From positions 1-64,000 of the forward strand of contig NZ_NSKC01000012.1 of NCBI RefSeq assembly GCF_002286985.1: 64,000 nt of DNA, written 5' to 3'. The position numbers and the translations under genes are program-made. The stretch is from Halorubrum salipaludis (GTDB lineage Archaea > Halobacteriota > Halobacteria > Halobacteriales > Haloferacaceae). Numbering within the stretch: position 1 is the stretch's first letter; the number at the start of each line of letters is the position of its first letter. Below the pieces are notes generated by a model. The model had not been told where the DNA came from. It searched no databases and saw only the letters and a program-made list of their open reading frames with translations. Of this stretch, positions 8,352 through 18,654 are shown piece by piece.

Positions 8352-10253
8352 ATGTCTCTGGAACCCCAGTGGAATGAACGCCTTTCAAAAACAGGTCGGC
8401 CCGAGCAGCCGCTTCGGGCGAACACAGTCCGCATCCGTATGGAACAGACCATCTCTCGAGGGATCACCACAGACGTCCGAGCACGAGGCCGATATTTCTC
8501 CAGCTTCTGTTGGGCGATGTATCGTGTCTCTAATTCATCTATCACCGCTGATCTGCCGAAGGCAGACAAACGGAATCTTCTCGAAGGAATCGAAGAGATC
8601 CTAGGACTGGCTAGCTATTATCGGCAGTTGACCAAAGAGGAACAGCAAGACGGCTTATCGGGCGTCACCGGAAGTTCGAACATTTCAGACGATTCATTGT
8701 ACGATGGCGAGACAATCGATCTAGATTCTTTCGCACTCTTGGATAACAGCCCATACGCTATCAGGCGATTTCAATCCACCCTGGGGAACTTTTTTTTGAA
8801 GCAAGGCGAGTTCGCACTCACGGCGGCTGGAGATGAGCTTGCACAAGGCCTTGATGAAATCGCGGGGCAGTACTTCGAACCGATAGTATCCGCCGTCAGA
8901 GACGATGAGGTCTCCATTGAGTTACTCGACGACCTTGCCGATGCCTTCACCCACCAAGGCATTTTCACCAGCACCGACAACGAACACGAACACGACACAC
9001 TCCAGCGAATTCTTTTCGGTGTGGTCAGCTGGGACGAACGGGCTCAAACGGTCAAATTGGACGAGTGGCCATCAACTTTAGACATCCCCGTTCGAGAGCA
9101 CTATCGATACATCGGGTCCGACGAACAGTACGCAAACGATCTGCAAGACTCAGTTTGCAGCAAGATCCAGTATCTGCGTCGAGCATGGTGTCTCGCTATC
9201 CTTCGGGCCCATCAAATCCTTGCGACAACGGATGACGGGTCGACCCTCGCTTACGATAAGCACGATATCGATCGGTTTAGCCCTTTCCGACCGCTGGGAC
9301 GTGTCTACCATCTGCAGGGACAGTTGGCCCATGTACTCCGGGCGCAACTATGGGGGCTATCGAAACATCTCGAACGCGAAGCGCCTGAAGGCGTGCCTCG
9401 TGAAAAATTACTCAACCAAATCGAATCAGCTCCGATCGCAGCTGAAATTGAGGCATCGCTTCAGTCCAGTACGACACTCAAGGATGACCGACTCAGTCAG
9501 GGTGCCGTCACGCGGGAGTTGCTTGTCGCCGGTACGGTGGCCCCATCACAATACGATGTCACCGTTCCAGAATCAACTGATGTAAAGTCCGAAACGTTAG
9601 CTGATCTTCGTCGGTGGCTCAACTCGAATATGGTCGGGACTTGGCGACCAACGACTGATGATGAGCTAAACGGACGCACACTTATCGAAGCGACAGAGAA
9701 CAGCCGTGGCGCGGTCGAATCAGCCACCACTCGTCCTGAAGCTATCGATGCCCTCGGTCGGTTGATCGGACGCAGCACAGTCCAACTGGTCGCTGCCATC
9801 GAACAGTATCAACAACTGGTCGAAAAGAACGAGCTCCTCAAGCGGTATGTCGAACAGCGGTTCGGTGATCGCCAGTCATCACTCGTCCAGACCAGTCGCT
9901 ACATCGAGCGCCTCGACCAAGATATTTCATTAGCAACGCTTGCACGTCGGCTCTTCGACGAGCGAGTCATCACGATTCACGACTATGTCGTTCAAGATCG
10001 CCTCGGGAGTGGCTCTATCTCACTCGTGTTTGGGACTGGTGCAGATGCCGGAGAATACAGCGGCGGTGGCGACAACATGCTCTTTGCTGCTGGCGGCGTT
10101 GCCCGCCCAAGTACCGGTAATCTTCGGTACAGGGATCTTCGTCGCCTCATGCGGGATGCTGGATTATTAAGATATCAATCGGACACCGGACTCTGGGTCC
10201 CGACAGTCGATGGAGAAGCTGTGATCAATCGGTTTCGGGGGGAGTACTCGTGA
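8352..10253 (+). CDS. Unknown 633-aa protein, first gene of PLD/AddAB-like cassette
   Basis: I recognise no family. The N-terminus contains GRYFSSFCWAMYRV. The long middle is helical and includes paired-helix stretches such as QLAHVLRAQLWGLSKHLERE. Near 510-560, QRFGDRQSSLVQTSRYIERLDQ looks like a coiled segment. The C-terminal 90 residues (RYRDLRRLMRDAGLLRYQSD) look like a winged helix. Its stop overlaps the GTG start of the PLD gene by four bases (10250-10253), so the two are translated together. The start codon is uncertain because the first 20 residues are weakly haloarchaeal. It could be the scaffold or recognition subunit of a complex with the downstream nucleases. Confidence 0.7.
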   Translation: MSLEPQWNERLSKTGRPEQPLRANTVRIRMEQTISRGITTDVRARGRYFSSFCWAMYRVSNSSITADLPKADKRNLLEGIEEILGLASYYRQLTKEEQQDGLSGVTGSSNISDDSLYDGETIDLDSFALLDNSPYAIRRFQSTLGNFFLKQGEFALTAAGDELAQGLDEIAGQYFEPIVSAVRDDEVSIELLDDLADAFTHQGIFTSTDNEHEHDTLQRILFGVVSWDERAQTVKLDEWPSTLDIPVREHYRYIGSDEQYANDLQDSVCSKIQYLRRAWCLAILRAHQILATTDDGSTLAYDKHDIDRFSPFRPLGRVYHLQGQLAHVLRAQLWGLSKHLEREAPEGVPREKLLNQIESAPIAAEIEASLQSSTTLKDDRLSQGAVTRELLVAGTVAPSQYDVTVPESTDVKSETLADLRRWLNSNMVGTWRPTTDDELNGRTLIEATENSRGAVESATTRPEAIDALGRLIGRSTVQLVAAIEQYQQLVEKNELLKRYVEQRFGDRQSSLVQTSRYIERLDQDISLATLARRLFDERVITIHDYVVQDRLGSGSISLVFGTGADAGEYSGGGDNMLFAAGGVARPSTGNLRYRDLRRLMRDAGLLRYQSDTGLWVPTVDGEAVINRFRGEYS

Positions 10254-12718
10254 ATCTGATCGACGCACTCGGTGAGTCCGAAGCTGAGTACGCCGTGTGT
10301 ACGACTTATCCATTCGAGCCGCTCTTTTTCAGTAACTATGCGATCGACTCTCTGCAGGACGCTGGAGTCGCAACACCGGTCGTCCTCATGGATGATCATC
10401 AATACGAAAAGCTCGCACGCCAGCAGCAACTCACGAGTCGTGCTATCGGCCAGCATTATTACTTGGAGCCTGTCGCGGTCGAAGATACGTTCCACCCAAA
10501 GGTCACGTTCCTCGCTGGAGAGGCGGCCTGCCATGTGAGTGTTACGTCTGCGAATATCACCCTTGGCGAGTATACGACGGCCGCTCAGTTGGGACAGACT
10601 GCGACTGTCGCTGCCGACTCGGAGCAAGTCACACCAGAACAACTCGCAGTGACACAGGATGTCCGATCGTTCATCGATCAGCTCTCTCAGGAGTACGTCT
10701 CGGGTCGTGACCCACGGACTGAGATACAGCGGGCAATCCAAACGACGGAATGGCTCGAAGAGAGAACACCCTCTCGGACTGTTCAGGGTGGCTTTTTCCA
10801 TAACTTGGAGACCCCGATCCTTGAGCAAGTCCGTGACCGGCTTGGAGACGTCACCACTGCCACGCTGTTTGCCCCGTTCTTTGGTAGTAAGACGACGCTG
10901 TCGGAGATCGACGCGACCATCGATGCGGACCACTACGAGATCTTGGTTTCAGATGGGAATACCCATCTCGATCCAGACGCAACTGTCGATGCTTTCGGTG
11001 ACTCGGTAACGTTCCGACCACTCGACCACGACACAGCCCGCTGGATACATGCCAAGGGGATCGTCTTCGAGGGTCCCTGGGGAACGGCAACGCTCTACGG
11101 CAGTCCGAACATCACCGGTCAGGCACTGCTCAAGACAGGCGCGACGGGCAACCTCGAAGCTGCTCTCCTCCACTACGAAGAGACCGACAGTTCGGGCCCT
11201 GAACTCTGGAGCCAATCGTCGTTCCCAGCGGTTCCCGGCGCAGAGCGGGATCCAGACAAGTTTGATTTTGCCGACTACGCTATCTCTGGCCCGGGCGATT
11301 CATCGCCGACCATTTCGTTAGTGGATGCCCGTGTCGAACAGGTCGAGGACGACGAAATCATTGTTCGGCTCGTCGCACCAGCGGTCGACGATGGAACGGA
11401 GTTGGCCATCGAATCCCTCTCCGAGAAGCGATCCGACATCGTCTGGACTCGAGACGCCGATGATAAAGAAGATGGGATAACTCTTCGACTCCCGGAATCG
11501 TGGGCTCAGGCCATCGTTTGCTTGGATGTCCCTGACGAAGGTAGATCCAATTATCGACAGATTACAACCGAGCCAACAAAGGGAACTCGAAAGGTCGGGG
11601 ATGTCCTCCGGGACGGCGGGCGCGAATCCATGCAATCACTGGTTGATGAGACTCTCTTCCTTGGAGTCGGTATCGCTCCGGGCGTTCTTACCGAAGCCGT
11701 CTCTCGTCTCTCAGAAAAGCACGAACAGCAAACAGACGAAGTCAAACAAGAACAACAAACGGAAATTAAGGACAGTGAGTCAGCATTTTCGACCGGGATC
11801 ACAAGCGTCACCAGTACGAGCCGCAAGCCCCACCTCGGCGTCAAGGACGGTATGGACTATGCTGAAAAGCGGATCGAATCGATCCTAGAAAACCCACCGA
11901 CGGTAGTATCTGTCGAGGAACTCATCGACCACTTCGATAATCTCTGGTACTACGTGACCAGAGGGTTGATCAGGTCGTCGCTCGCTACGCAGCTTGATCA
12001 AGTGGAAGACGATGACATCACGTTCGAAACCAATCTCAACGTGGGCCGCCTCCACTCGCTGTGTGCGAAGCGGATCTCGAAGATTTTCAGATCTCGTTAC
12101 TTCCGCCGAATCCGTATCTACGTCAACCAGATCCACTCGTTACACCCTGAGTCGACTGCAGAGGTATTAGAGGACGACAAGTTATCTGACGTCTTTGTTA
12201 TTTATCCTGCGGTTACGTTGGCTCTGATGGAGTGGCATAACGAATCATTCGTCGAGCGGTTTGAATTCGTTCGGCAATATCACGAGGCGATGACGATCGC
12301 CAATCCGCTGCTGGGTGAACTGCTGATCGAGGGCGAGCAAGTCAAAACCCGTCTCAGAGAGCACGAATCGACCCTGGAGGACCAACTCTCAGCGTTAGGC
12401 GACCGTATGGGGAGGGAACTCGCGCTCCCAGGTGAGTTCATGCCCGGTCTCGAGATCTTGTTCTACGGGTTCTGGTATCGGGAGCTCGCGAGGATATCTG
12501 ATCAAGGGCTCTTCGACAATGAAGAGATATTCGAGCGATACGAGCCAGCAGAACTGGCTGCAATGGCTCGATTAGCGGTTGCTGGCAAAGATCGCATCCA
12601 GAGTAGTTCTTCATACGGGGCCCTTAAAAAAGGCCGATTTGACTCTGTCGTCCGACTCACCCAGGGCCGGAGTGATCCGACTCCGCAACTGCAGACTCTC
12701 ATCGATAAGGGGCAGTGA
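10250..12718 (+). CDS. PLD-like nuclease with two HKD-type motifs and long C-terminal region
   Basis: The protein is 822 residues. The first third is a phospholipase D superfamily fold: FHPKVTFL (His82, Lys84) followed by VTSANITLGEY, and WIHAKGIVFEG (His267, Lys269) followed by YGSPNITGQALL. In this superfamily the two His-x-Lys motifs form one active site that cuts DNA, RNA or phospholipid; neighbours point to nucleic acid. The remaining 500 residues are mainly helical, with a Gln/Glu-rich linker near 490-505, and match no family I know. The GTG start is fixed by the 4-bp overlap with the gene before. DISARM also carries a small PLD protein, but this one is much larger and has no methylase nearby. 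Confidence 0.75.
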   Translation: MNLIDALGESEAEYAVCTTYPFEPLFFSNYAIDSLQDAGVATPVVLMDDHQYEKLARQQQLTSRAIGQHYYLEPVAVEDTFHPKVTFLAGEAACHVSVTSANITLGEYTTAAQLGQTATVAADSEQVTPEQLAVTQDVRSFIDQLSQEYVSGRDPRTEIQRAIQTTEWLEERTPSRTVQGGFFHNLETPILEQVRDRLGDVTTATLFAPFFGSKTTLSEIDATIDADHYEILVSDGNTHLDPDATVDAFGDSVTFRPLDHDTARWIHAKGIVFEGPWGTATLYGSPNITGQALLKTGATGNLEAALLHYEETDSSGPELWSQSSFPAVPGAERDPDKFDFADYAISGPGDSSPTISLVDARVEQVEDDEIIVRLVAPAVDDGTELAIESLSEKRSDIVWTRDADDKEDGITLRLPESWAQAIVCLDVPDEGRSNYRQITTEPTKGTRKVGDVLRDGGRESMQSLVDETLFLGVGIAPGVLTEAVSRLSEKHEQQTDEVKQEQQTEIKDSESAFSTGITSVTSTSRKPHLGVKDGMDYAEKRIESILENPPTVVSVEELIDHFDNLWYYVTRGLIRSSLATQLDQVEDDDITFETNLNVGRLHSLCAKRISKIFRSRYFRRIRIYVNQIHSLHPESTAEVLEDDKLSDVFVIYPAVTLALMEWHNESFVERFEFVRQYHEAMTIANPLLGELLIEGEQVKTRLREHESTLEDQLSALGDRMGRELALPGEFMPGLEILFYGFWYRELARISDQGLFDNEEIFERYEPAELAAMARLAVAGKDRIQSSSSYGALKKGRFDSVVRLTQGRSDPTPQLQTLIDKGQ

Positions 12719-12793
12719 CGGTCGACGGTTCCCCCCTACAGTAATTCATCCTTTCGCTGGATCCGGTGCTTTCAGGTCCCAATTTGTATGTGT

Positions 12794-12822
12794 CCTGCTC
12801 TACTTAGTAATTCCAGAGCAGG
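12794..12822. terminator. Stem-loop in the gap inside the cassette
   Basis: CCTGCTCT (12794-12801) and AGAGCAGG (12815-12822) form an 8-bp stem with a 13-nt loop, 76 bp after the PLD gene stop. It could be a terminator, a processing site or an operator separating the two halves of the cassette. The 390-bp gap (12719-13108) holds no gene I can support; it contains a 25-bp sequence (12972-12996) repeated near 51840. Confidence 0.3.
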
Positions 12823-13108
12823 TGAATACTGATTCGTCCGTATCCCTTGTAGCGTACGTAGCCGAACGACCCGAGCACGTCGTCGAGTGCTGTACTCACC
12901 CTCTGTATCTCGCACGACATTCCTGACAGGTGGCAAGTAAGTCTGCGGGTTGACCGGTACGTGAGTTCCTTGTACTGAGCAATTCGTGAGTCCCCTAGAC
13001 TACCATTTCGAGGAGCGATCTCTACGTGAGAGCTTAATGGAATCGCAGATACTCAGAGTGGATAACATCCTAACAAAGATTTAACCGATACCGCCGACTC
13101 CACGTGTT

Positions 13109-15694
13109 GTGCCATTTCCCCGCGCAAAATCATCACGCCAACTCTACGACGAAGTCAAAACGTACGACCGAGTGATTACTCCAGACGGACCGCTCGCGAG
13201 TGCCCTCAACCGCCAGCTTGATCGGTCACACCTCGGTCCCTTTGCTATTCCACCACGTCGCCTTGCGGTCGGTCGCCGGCAAGAATCTGAGGACCGACTC
13301 GCGTTCCTCGGCATGATCGCAAATGAAGATATTTCGTGGAAACGGTGCGCCTACGCAGTCGGGAATATCCTCCAGTGTTGGGAACACCAAGGATCCCACG
13401 AGGCTATCTTCGAGTACGAGGGCTACATCGACGAGGCTACCGAACGAGCTGTTGAGCGAATCGGTGATCTTGAAACGGCATCGATGAAGCTCACAAACGA
13501 CACTATTGATTCAGATCTCGATGTGGTCGTCGTCGAGCCGAAGATGCTTACCCAACTCGAACGAGCGTATCTGCCTACTGAGTACGATACGGTCAGTCTC
13601 TTTGCCGACACAGAGTTTGAGCTGCCGCCGTTTCGCATCCATGATTCACCGACAGCGATCATCGAAACGGTGGTGGATGCGGTCACCGAGACAAACGCCG
13701 AAAACGTCGGGATTGTCCTCGATCAGGAAAGCGAGTACTCGCCGCTCATTGAGTCCGCACTCGAGGCAGCCGACATCCCATTTTTCGGTGGACCAGGCTT
13801 TACTGATCGCAGCGAACACCGCTTGTTCCTTCATCTCCTCCGGACTGCCCACCGTGGAACTGACACTCGAATCAGCGAGATTCGATCGCTGCTGACAGCT
13901 TTTGACTGTGATGTGGCCGACCGTGAGGCAGACAAGCGGCTCCACGAACTCGATGATGAAAATCTGTCGTGGCTGATCGACTTCTGTCACGAGATCCAGG
14001 AGTACACGTTTTCGGACGCGCTCTCGACGTTCGAACACCGTGCCGACGACACACTCGATGCCTTTCGAACGGAGCTAGAAGAGCTTGGGATCGCCGACGA
14101 GTCCGTTACGGAAGCGCGCCTTGACGAGCTGTCGTTCTATCTACAGACGTATGAGGTCCCTGTTGACCGGGATAACGAAGGCGTTCTGCTCGCCGACGCG
14201 AAGTCGGCATCATACGTCGGTCGTGAGGTTGTCTTCTATCTAGGTCTCGATGATCGATGGACCCACTCGGCACCACGTCGTCCGTGGGTTGATCAGGATG
14301 CTCAGTTCACGCGGAATCTCCAGAGCTTCCAGTTACTGTTACAGAGCGGGAGCCAGCAACACTATCTCGTTCAGGATGCAACCGGCGGATCGCCGGTTAC
14401 CCCGTGTCTGTACTTCGAAGAGCTCCTTGAACGAGAGTACGATCGTTTCTCAGAACTGCCGTCTACCACCCATCAACTCCGATCTGAACCACATGATGGG
14501 GCTGTATTCAACACAGAGTCAGTTGACGTGTCTCCTGACCCAGTCGAGACGATCAGTAAGTCGAGTCTCAACACCTACGTGAACTCACCCCGAGACTACT
14601 ACTTCAGCCGGATCGTCGACGGCCCAGAGAAAGAGTATCTCACTGAAGGCAACCTGTTCCATGACTTTGCGGAGTTCTACGTCACCCATCCTGCGGTCGT
14701 CGACGACGCGGCGCTGACAGAAGTCGTTGATCTCATTCTTGGTGAAGTCCATCCGCTGATCCGCTCCGTTGATGAACAGACTCGCCGCACTGAGTACCGT
14801 GTAAGCCTCGAAACAATCGTCTCGTACCTCGACGACAACCCCCCGACAGACGGAGCGTTCCTTACACCCTCCAGCAGTACTGAGAACGCTATTGCCGACT
14901 ACTTCGGGTACGATATCGAGTCGCCGGTAACTGAACGCCGGTTTGTTGATGAGGATCTTGGTATCAACGGAATGATCGACCTTGTCCAGTCGCAAGCCGA
15001 GCTGCTGGATTACAAAAGCGGGAGTGAGAACGACGCCAATTCAATTGTCCAAGACGCCGCGATTGATGAACCATCCGACGAACCGGATTTCCAAGCATTG
15101 CTATATCTCACCTACTGGCGCTCACAAACGCCCGCTCAACAGCTCTCGTTCACGTTCTTTTACGTCACTGAACTCGTCGACGACGCCATCGCCGGTGACG
15201 TCGATATCGACGACGCGCTGACGACAGTGACATACTATCCCGGATCTCTCACAGATCACGTCCGAACAGAGGAGTTCTTCGAGTACCTTCGTGAGGAGGG
15301 GGCGAACAAGTGCCAGAAGACCCTCTCGAAGATCGACTATCAGACGTACGCTGCTCTCTTCGATGCCGCACCACTCGTTGAGACAACTGACAGCGACGAA
15401 CTCATCGAGTCAGAGTTCGGCCGGACGATGATTGAACGACTCGAGGCAGAGATTGGAGAGTACAAGTACGTAACGACGGGGAGCAAACAGGTCATGCGGG
15501 AAATCGCCCGCCAACAGAAAGGTGCGTTCTTTAAATCTGACCTGGATACATTTGAGTCGTTTGTTGAGGAGCGACTGACAGAGCTCAACCGACGTCGTAC
15601 AGGTGACGAGCCGTTTCCCATTGAGGGACTTGCCGGCGAGCCGAATTACCGGCGGGTGGATAATCGTGATTTGCTCTTGGAGGGTGACCAATGA
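13109..15694 (+). CDS. AddB-like protein with RecB-family nuclease domain
   Basis: This 861-residue protein resembles the AddB/RexB subunit of helicase-nucleases. The N-terminal two thirds have the inactive helicase scaffold (for example EVVFYLGLDDRWTHSAPRRPW and QLLLQSGSQQHYLVQDATGG) but no Walker A. The C-terminal third is a RecB-type PD-(D/E)XK nuclease: GNLFHDFAEFY near 514, GMIDLV near 620, LLDYKSG near 633 and QALLYLTYW near 665. The usual cysteines of the AddB iron-sulfur cluster are not evident. The GTG start at 13109 follows a 390-bp gap with its own promoter potential; an A+T-rich stretch lies about 30 bp upstream. Its stop overlaps the next gene by four bases. Haloarchaea do not normally use AddAB for recombination, so a defence role is plausible. 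Confidence 0.75.
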   Translation: MPFPRAKSSRQLYDEVKTYDRVITPDGPLASALNRQLDRSHLGPFAIPPRRLAVGRRQESEDRLAFLGMIANEDISWKRCAYAVGNILQCWEHQGSHEAIFEYEGYIDEATERAVERIGDLETASMKLTNDTIDSDLDVVVVEPKMLTQLERAYLPTEYDTVSLFADTEFELPPFRIHDSPTAIIETVVDAVTETNAENVGIVLDQESEYSPLIESALEAADIPFFGGPGFTDRSEHRLFLHLLRTAHRGTDTRISEIRSLLTAFDCDVADREADKRLHELDDENLSWLIDFCHEIQEYTFSDALSTFEHRADDTLDAFRTELEELGIADESVTEARLDELSFYLQTYEVPVDRDNEGVLLADAKSASYVGREVVFYLGLDDRWTHSAPRRPWVDQDAQFTRNLQSFQLLLQSGSQQHYLVQDATGGSPVTPCLYFEELLEREYDRFSELPSTTHQLRSEPHDGAVFNTESVDVSPDPVETISKSSLNTYVNSPRDYYFSRIVDGPEKEYLTEGNLFHDFAEFYVTHPAVVDDAALTEVVDLILGEVHPLIRSVDEQTRRTEYRVSLETIVSYLDDNPPTDGAFLTPSSSTENAIADYFGYDIESPVTERRFVDEDLGINGMIDLVQSQAELLDYKSGSENDANSIVQDAAIDEPSDEPDFQALLYLTYWRSQTPAQQLSFTFFYVTELVDDAIAGDVDIDDALTTVTYYPGSLTDHVRTEEFFEYLREEGANKCQKTLSKIDYQTYAALFDAAPLVETTDSDELIESEFGRTMIERLEAEIGEYKYVTTGSKQVMREIARQQKGAFFKSDLDTFESFVEERLTELNRRRTGDEPFPIEGLAGEPNYRRVDNRDLLLEGDQ

Positions 15695-18540
15695 GCGACG
15701 TTACGCCAAACCCGGAGCAACGCGACCTCATTGAGTCAACCGACGGCCTGTACCTCGTCGACGCTGGTGCTGGCACCGGGAAGACCTTCACTGTCACCCG
15801 GCGGTATGCGAACATCGTCGATCAGGACGGGATCGATCCGTCTGATGTCTTGTTGGTAACGTTCACGAACAACGCAGCTGAGGAGATGCGCGACCGGATC
15901 GTGCGGAACAGCGAGTACGGAATGCGGGAGCTCTCGAACGCCCCGATCCAGACGTTCCACTCGTTGGCACACGATATTCTCGACGAACACGGCCATGATG
16001 CTCCGACATATCTCGGCGTGGAGGAGACGATCACCGGCTCGACGCGGATCATCGAAGACGATATCATCGAACAGGCGCTGTTTCGAGAGTTCATCGGCCA
16101 GTTCATCGACTCGCACCCTGAGTACAACGAGTTCTTCACAGCGATCTCAGAAACGAAAGAACTGCTCGATCTCATCAAAGAACTTTCTGCGAAGGGTGTC
16201 TTTCCCACCGAAACCGGCTGGTACCGCGACGGTGAATCACACCTCGACGGTGACTTTGCGGCGTTTGAGACGCTGTTCACCGATATAAATCAACCTCGAA
16301 ATGGTGGCGGCAAGCAGTCAAAGCTCCGGTCGAAGCTCAGCAAATATGGGAAAGAGAAGACCTACCTCCCAGAGGCACCTGAGAAATGGGAGCTTCGCGG
16401 GAACGGCAAACAGATTCCAGCGGATGTCGCTGGACGCGTTTTCGAGGACGATCGAACAGCACTCAAGCAGTTCGTCCACGATGTGTATCACGCCTACCTT
16501 GAGTTTGCGCTTCGACGGAACTACCTGAACTTCGGGTTCCTTCAGCTGTTTGCGTTCGTCCTTCTGTGTGAAGACCACGATCTTCGAGAGCGACTGGGCT
16601 ACGAGTATGTGATGGTCGACGAGTTCCAGGACTCCAGTGAGATCCAGTTCAAACTTATGCTTCTTCTGGCCGGCACAGAGAATATCTGTGTGGTCGGTGA
16701 CTGGAAGCAAAGCATCTACAGCTTCCAATACGCCGACGTCGACAACATCCGAGAGTTCGACGAGCGACTCGACCGATTCGCCGAAGAACTGAATCGGGAC
16801 GCAGATCGCGTCACATTCCCGACGACAACGGCTGCCAGCAAACAACTGACACGGAACTACCGGTCGACCCAATCTATCCTACGGTTCTCGACACAGGCGC
16901 TGACGGCTCGTGCGACGAACAGTGAGTTACTCGATGTTGAGGCAATCTCCGAGGCGGTCACACGGTTGAAGGCGGACACAGACCATGACGAGAGCCGTAT
17001 CGAGGCGCTCACGAGTGAGGATGAACATGAGGCGATTCTCGCGAAAATCGACGACATCGCTGACAATGATGACTACGCCGTTGAGGGTGACGATGGCGAG
17101 TACCGCGCGCCGATGTACGGTGATATCGCCGTATTGACCCGAACCCGCGATTTCGGACGGGACATACTCGACACGGCAAGCGAATACAACCTGCCGATGG
17201 CCTACGAGGGAGGGATCGAGGTCTTCCGAACCGATGTTGCGAAATTGCTGTTAGCGTGGCTCCGTATTCTCGAACGTGACGCCGACCGTGGTTGGGCACT
17301 CGTCTTAGAAGAGGCCGGATACACAATCGACGAGGTGAAAGCGATCACCGATCGCGGGGCGTACCCTGAAGCGATGGTTACCTTCCGTGAAAACCTTCGG
17401 GAGATGGAGACATTCGGGGGTGTCGCCCGTCGCGTGTTCGATCGGTACGACCGGAGTGGCCCAACCGCGGACGTTGTCCTTGACACTATTCAGTCGGTCC
17501 ACGGGACGACAACGTTCACTCGTGGAGAGCTCATCCAGTTTATCGAAGCCGCGATCGAAGACGGCAGCACCCATGAGGTCGACGCTGGTGCGGGAACGAA
17601 TGCGGTGACTGTTCAGACCATCCACGCAACGAAAGGGCTCGAATATCCGATTGTCATCCTCGCGAATATGAACACGAACAAGTTCCCATCAACCGGTGGC
17701 AGCGGGAGCGATATCGCGTACACAGACCCAATCGGACTCCGACAGAGAAAGGTGTACTCTGAGGAGGCTCACGATGTCCCACACGTCTACGACAACTGGC
17801 AGACACACGTTCTCAATAAGTGTCTCTCCCAGAACTACGATGAGGAACGCCGACTGCTCTACGTGGCTATTACGCGTGCTGAGAGCCATGTCATTCTAAC
17901 CGGCGGTGAGAATCCAAATGTGTTCCTTGACGAACTCCCCGTTAATATCGAAACAGTCGACCCAGATCTGTCGGCCTTCAGTTCAGTAGATGACGAGTCT
18001 TCACCGTTTACGGTTGACATTCCGGATCCAGATGGGCCAGCAAGCTATTCCCCGCATACGTTCATCGACGATGCCGTTTTCGAAGGGGACACCGGTGGTC
18101 GAGGAATGGAATTTGGGTCGGAAGTTCACGAGTTCGCAGAGAGGTATGTGCTCGAGGAGGCTGTCGACACCGACGGCAACACTGATAAAGAGAATGTGAA
18201 GAAGTTCTTAGATTCACTCGATGGCGAGAAGAAAGCCGAAATCGATGCGTTCCTTCCGTTGACTGTCGATGACAAGGAGGTGACGATCGGTGGGATCATC
18301 GACTTGCTCCATATTACGCCTGACCAGGTCGATATCATCGACTACAAAACTGACCTCACCACCCACGCCGAAGACGAATACGAGAAACAGCTCAGTATTT
18401 ATTACCACGTCGTTGCCGACCAATATCCGGATCGGTCGGTCTCTGCTTCGATTTTCTACACCGATGATGGTAACCGACGCAGGATCACCCATCTCAGCAA
18501 ATCCGATCTCAGAGAGATGGTCCGAACATACCGTGCGTGA
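15691..18540 (+). CDS. UvrD/AddA-like ATP-dependent helicase-nuclease
   Basis: This 949-residue protein has a complete superfamily 1A helicase set: NPEQRDLIES (Q motif), GAGTGKT at 26-32, VDEFQD at 309-314, VVGDWKQSIYSF near 334-345, LTRNYRST, TIHATKGLEYPIV and ERRLLYVAITRAE. It ends in a RecB-type nuclease domain with GSEVHEFAERY near 807, GGIIDLL near 866 and IIDYKTD near 882. The order matches AddA, so it should unwind and degrade DNA from ends together with the AddB-like partner, whose gene it overlaps (ATGA at 15691). Unlike chromosomal RecBCD/AddAB, it travels with a PLD nuclease and an unknown protein, which suggests a defence or plasmid-maintenance complex. Confidence 0.9.
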   Translation: MSDVTPNPEQRDLIESTDGLYLVDAGAGTGKTFTVTRRYANIVDQDGIDPSDVLLVTFTNNAAEEMRDRIVRNSEYGMRELSNAPIQTFHSLAHDILDEHGHDAPTYLGVEETITGSTRIIEDDIIEQALFREFIGQFIDSHPEYNEFFTAISETKELLDLIKELSAKGVFPTETGWYRDGESHLDGDFAAFETLFTDINQPRNGGGKQSKLRSKLSKYGKEKTYLPEAPEKWELRGNGKQIPADVAGRVFEDDRTALKQFVHDVYHAYLEFALRRNYLNFGFLQLFAFVLLCEDHDLRERLGYEYVMVDEFQDSSEIQFKLMLLLAGTENICVVGDWKQSIYSFQYADVDNIREFDERLDRFAEELNRDADRVTFPTTTAASKQLTRNYRSTQSILRFSTQALTARATNSELLDVEAISEAVTRLKADTDHDESRIEALTSEDEHEAILAKIDDIADNDDYAVEGDDGEYRAPMYGDIAVLTRTRDFGRDILDTASEYNLPMAYEGGIEVFRTDVAKLLLAWLRILERDADRGWALVLEEAGYTIDEVKAITDRGAYPEAMVTFRENLREMETFGGVARRVFDRYDRSGPTADVVLDTIQSVHGTTTFTRGELIQFIEAAIEDGSTHEVDAGAGTNAVTVQTIHATKGLEYPIVILANMNTNKFPSTGGSGSDIAYTDPIGLRQRKVYSEEAHDVPHVYDNWQTHVLNKCLSQNYDEERRLLYVAITRAESHVILTGGENPNVFLDELPVNIETVDPDLSAFSSVDDESSPFTVDIPDPDGPASYSPHTFIDDAVFEGDTGGRGMEFGSEVHEFAERYVLEEAVDTDGNTDKENVKKFLDSLDGEKKAEIDAFLPLTVDDKEVTIGGIIDLLHITPDQVDIIDYKTDLTTHAEDEYEKQLSIYYHVVADQYPDRSVSASIFYTDDGNRRRITHLSKSDLREMVRTYRA

Positions 18541-18654
18541 CTCCTTCCACTCTTGAACGCTGAGAAAGCATAACTACCGACAAGAACGGACTCGTGGCCC
18601 TCTTAAGGAATTACTCGAGCGATTCGATGAGCGCGTCACTTCTACCGTTGAAGC

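Noticed and set aside
15340-17066. Long antisense frames over the AddB/AddA-like genes
   Set aside because: They are shadows created by high third-position G+C in the real genes, with low-complexity Ser/Arg translations.
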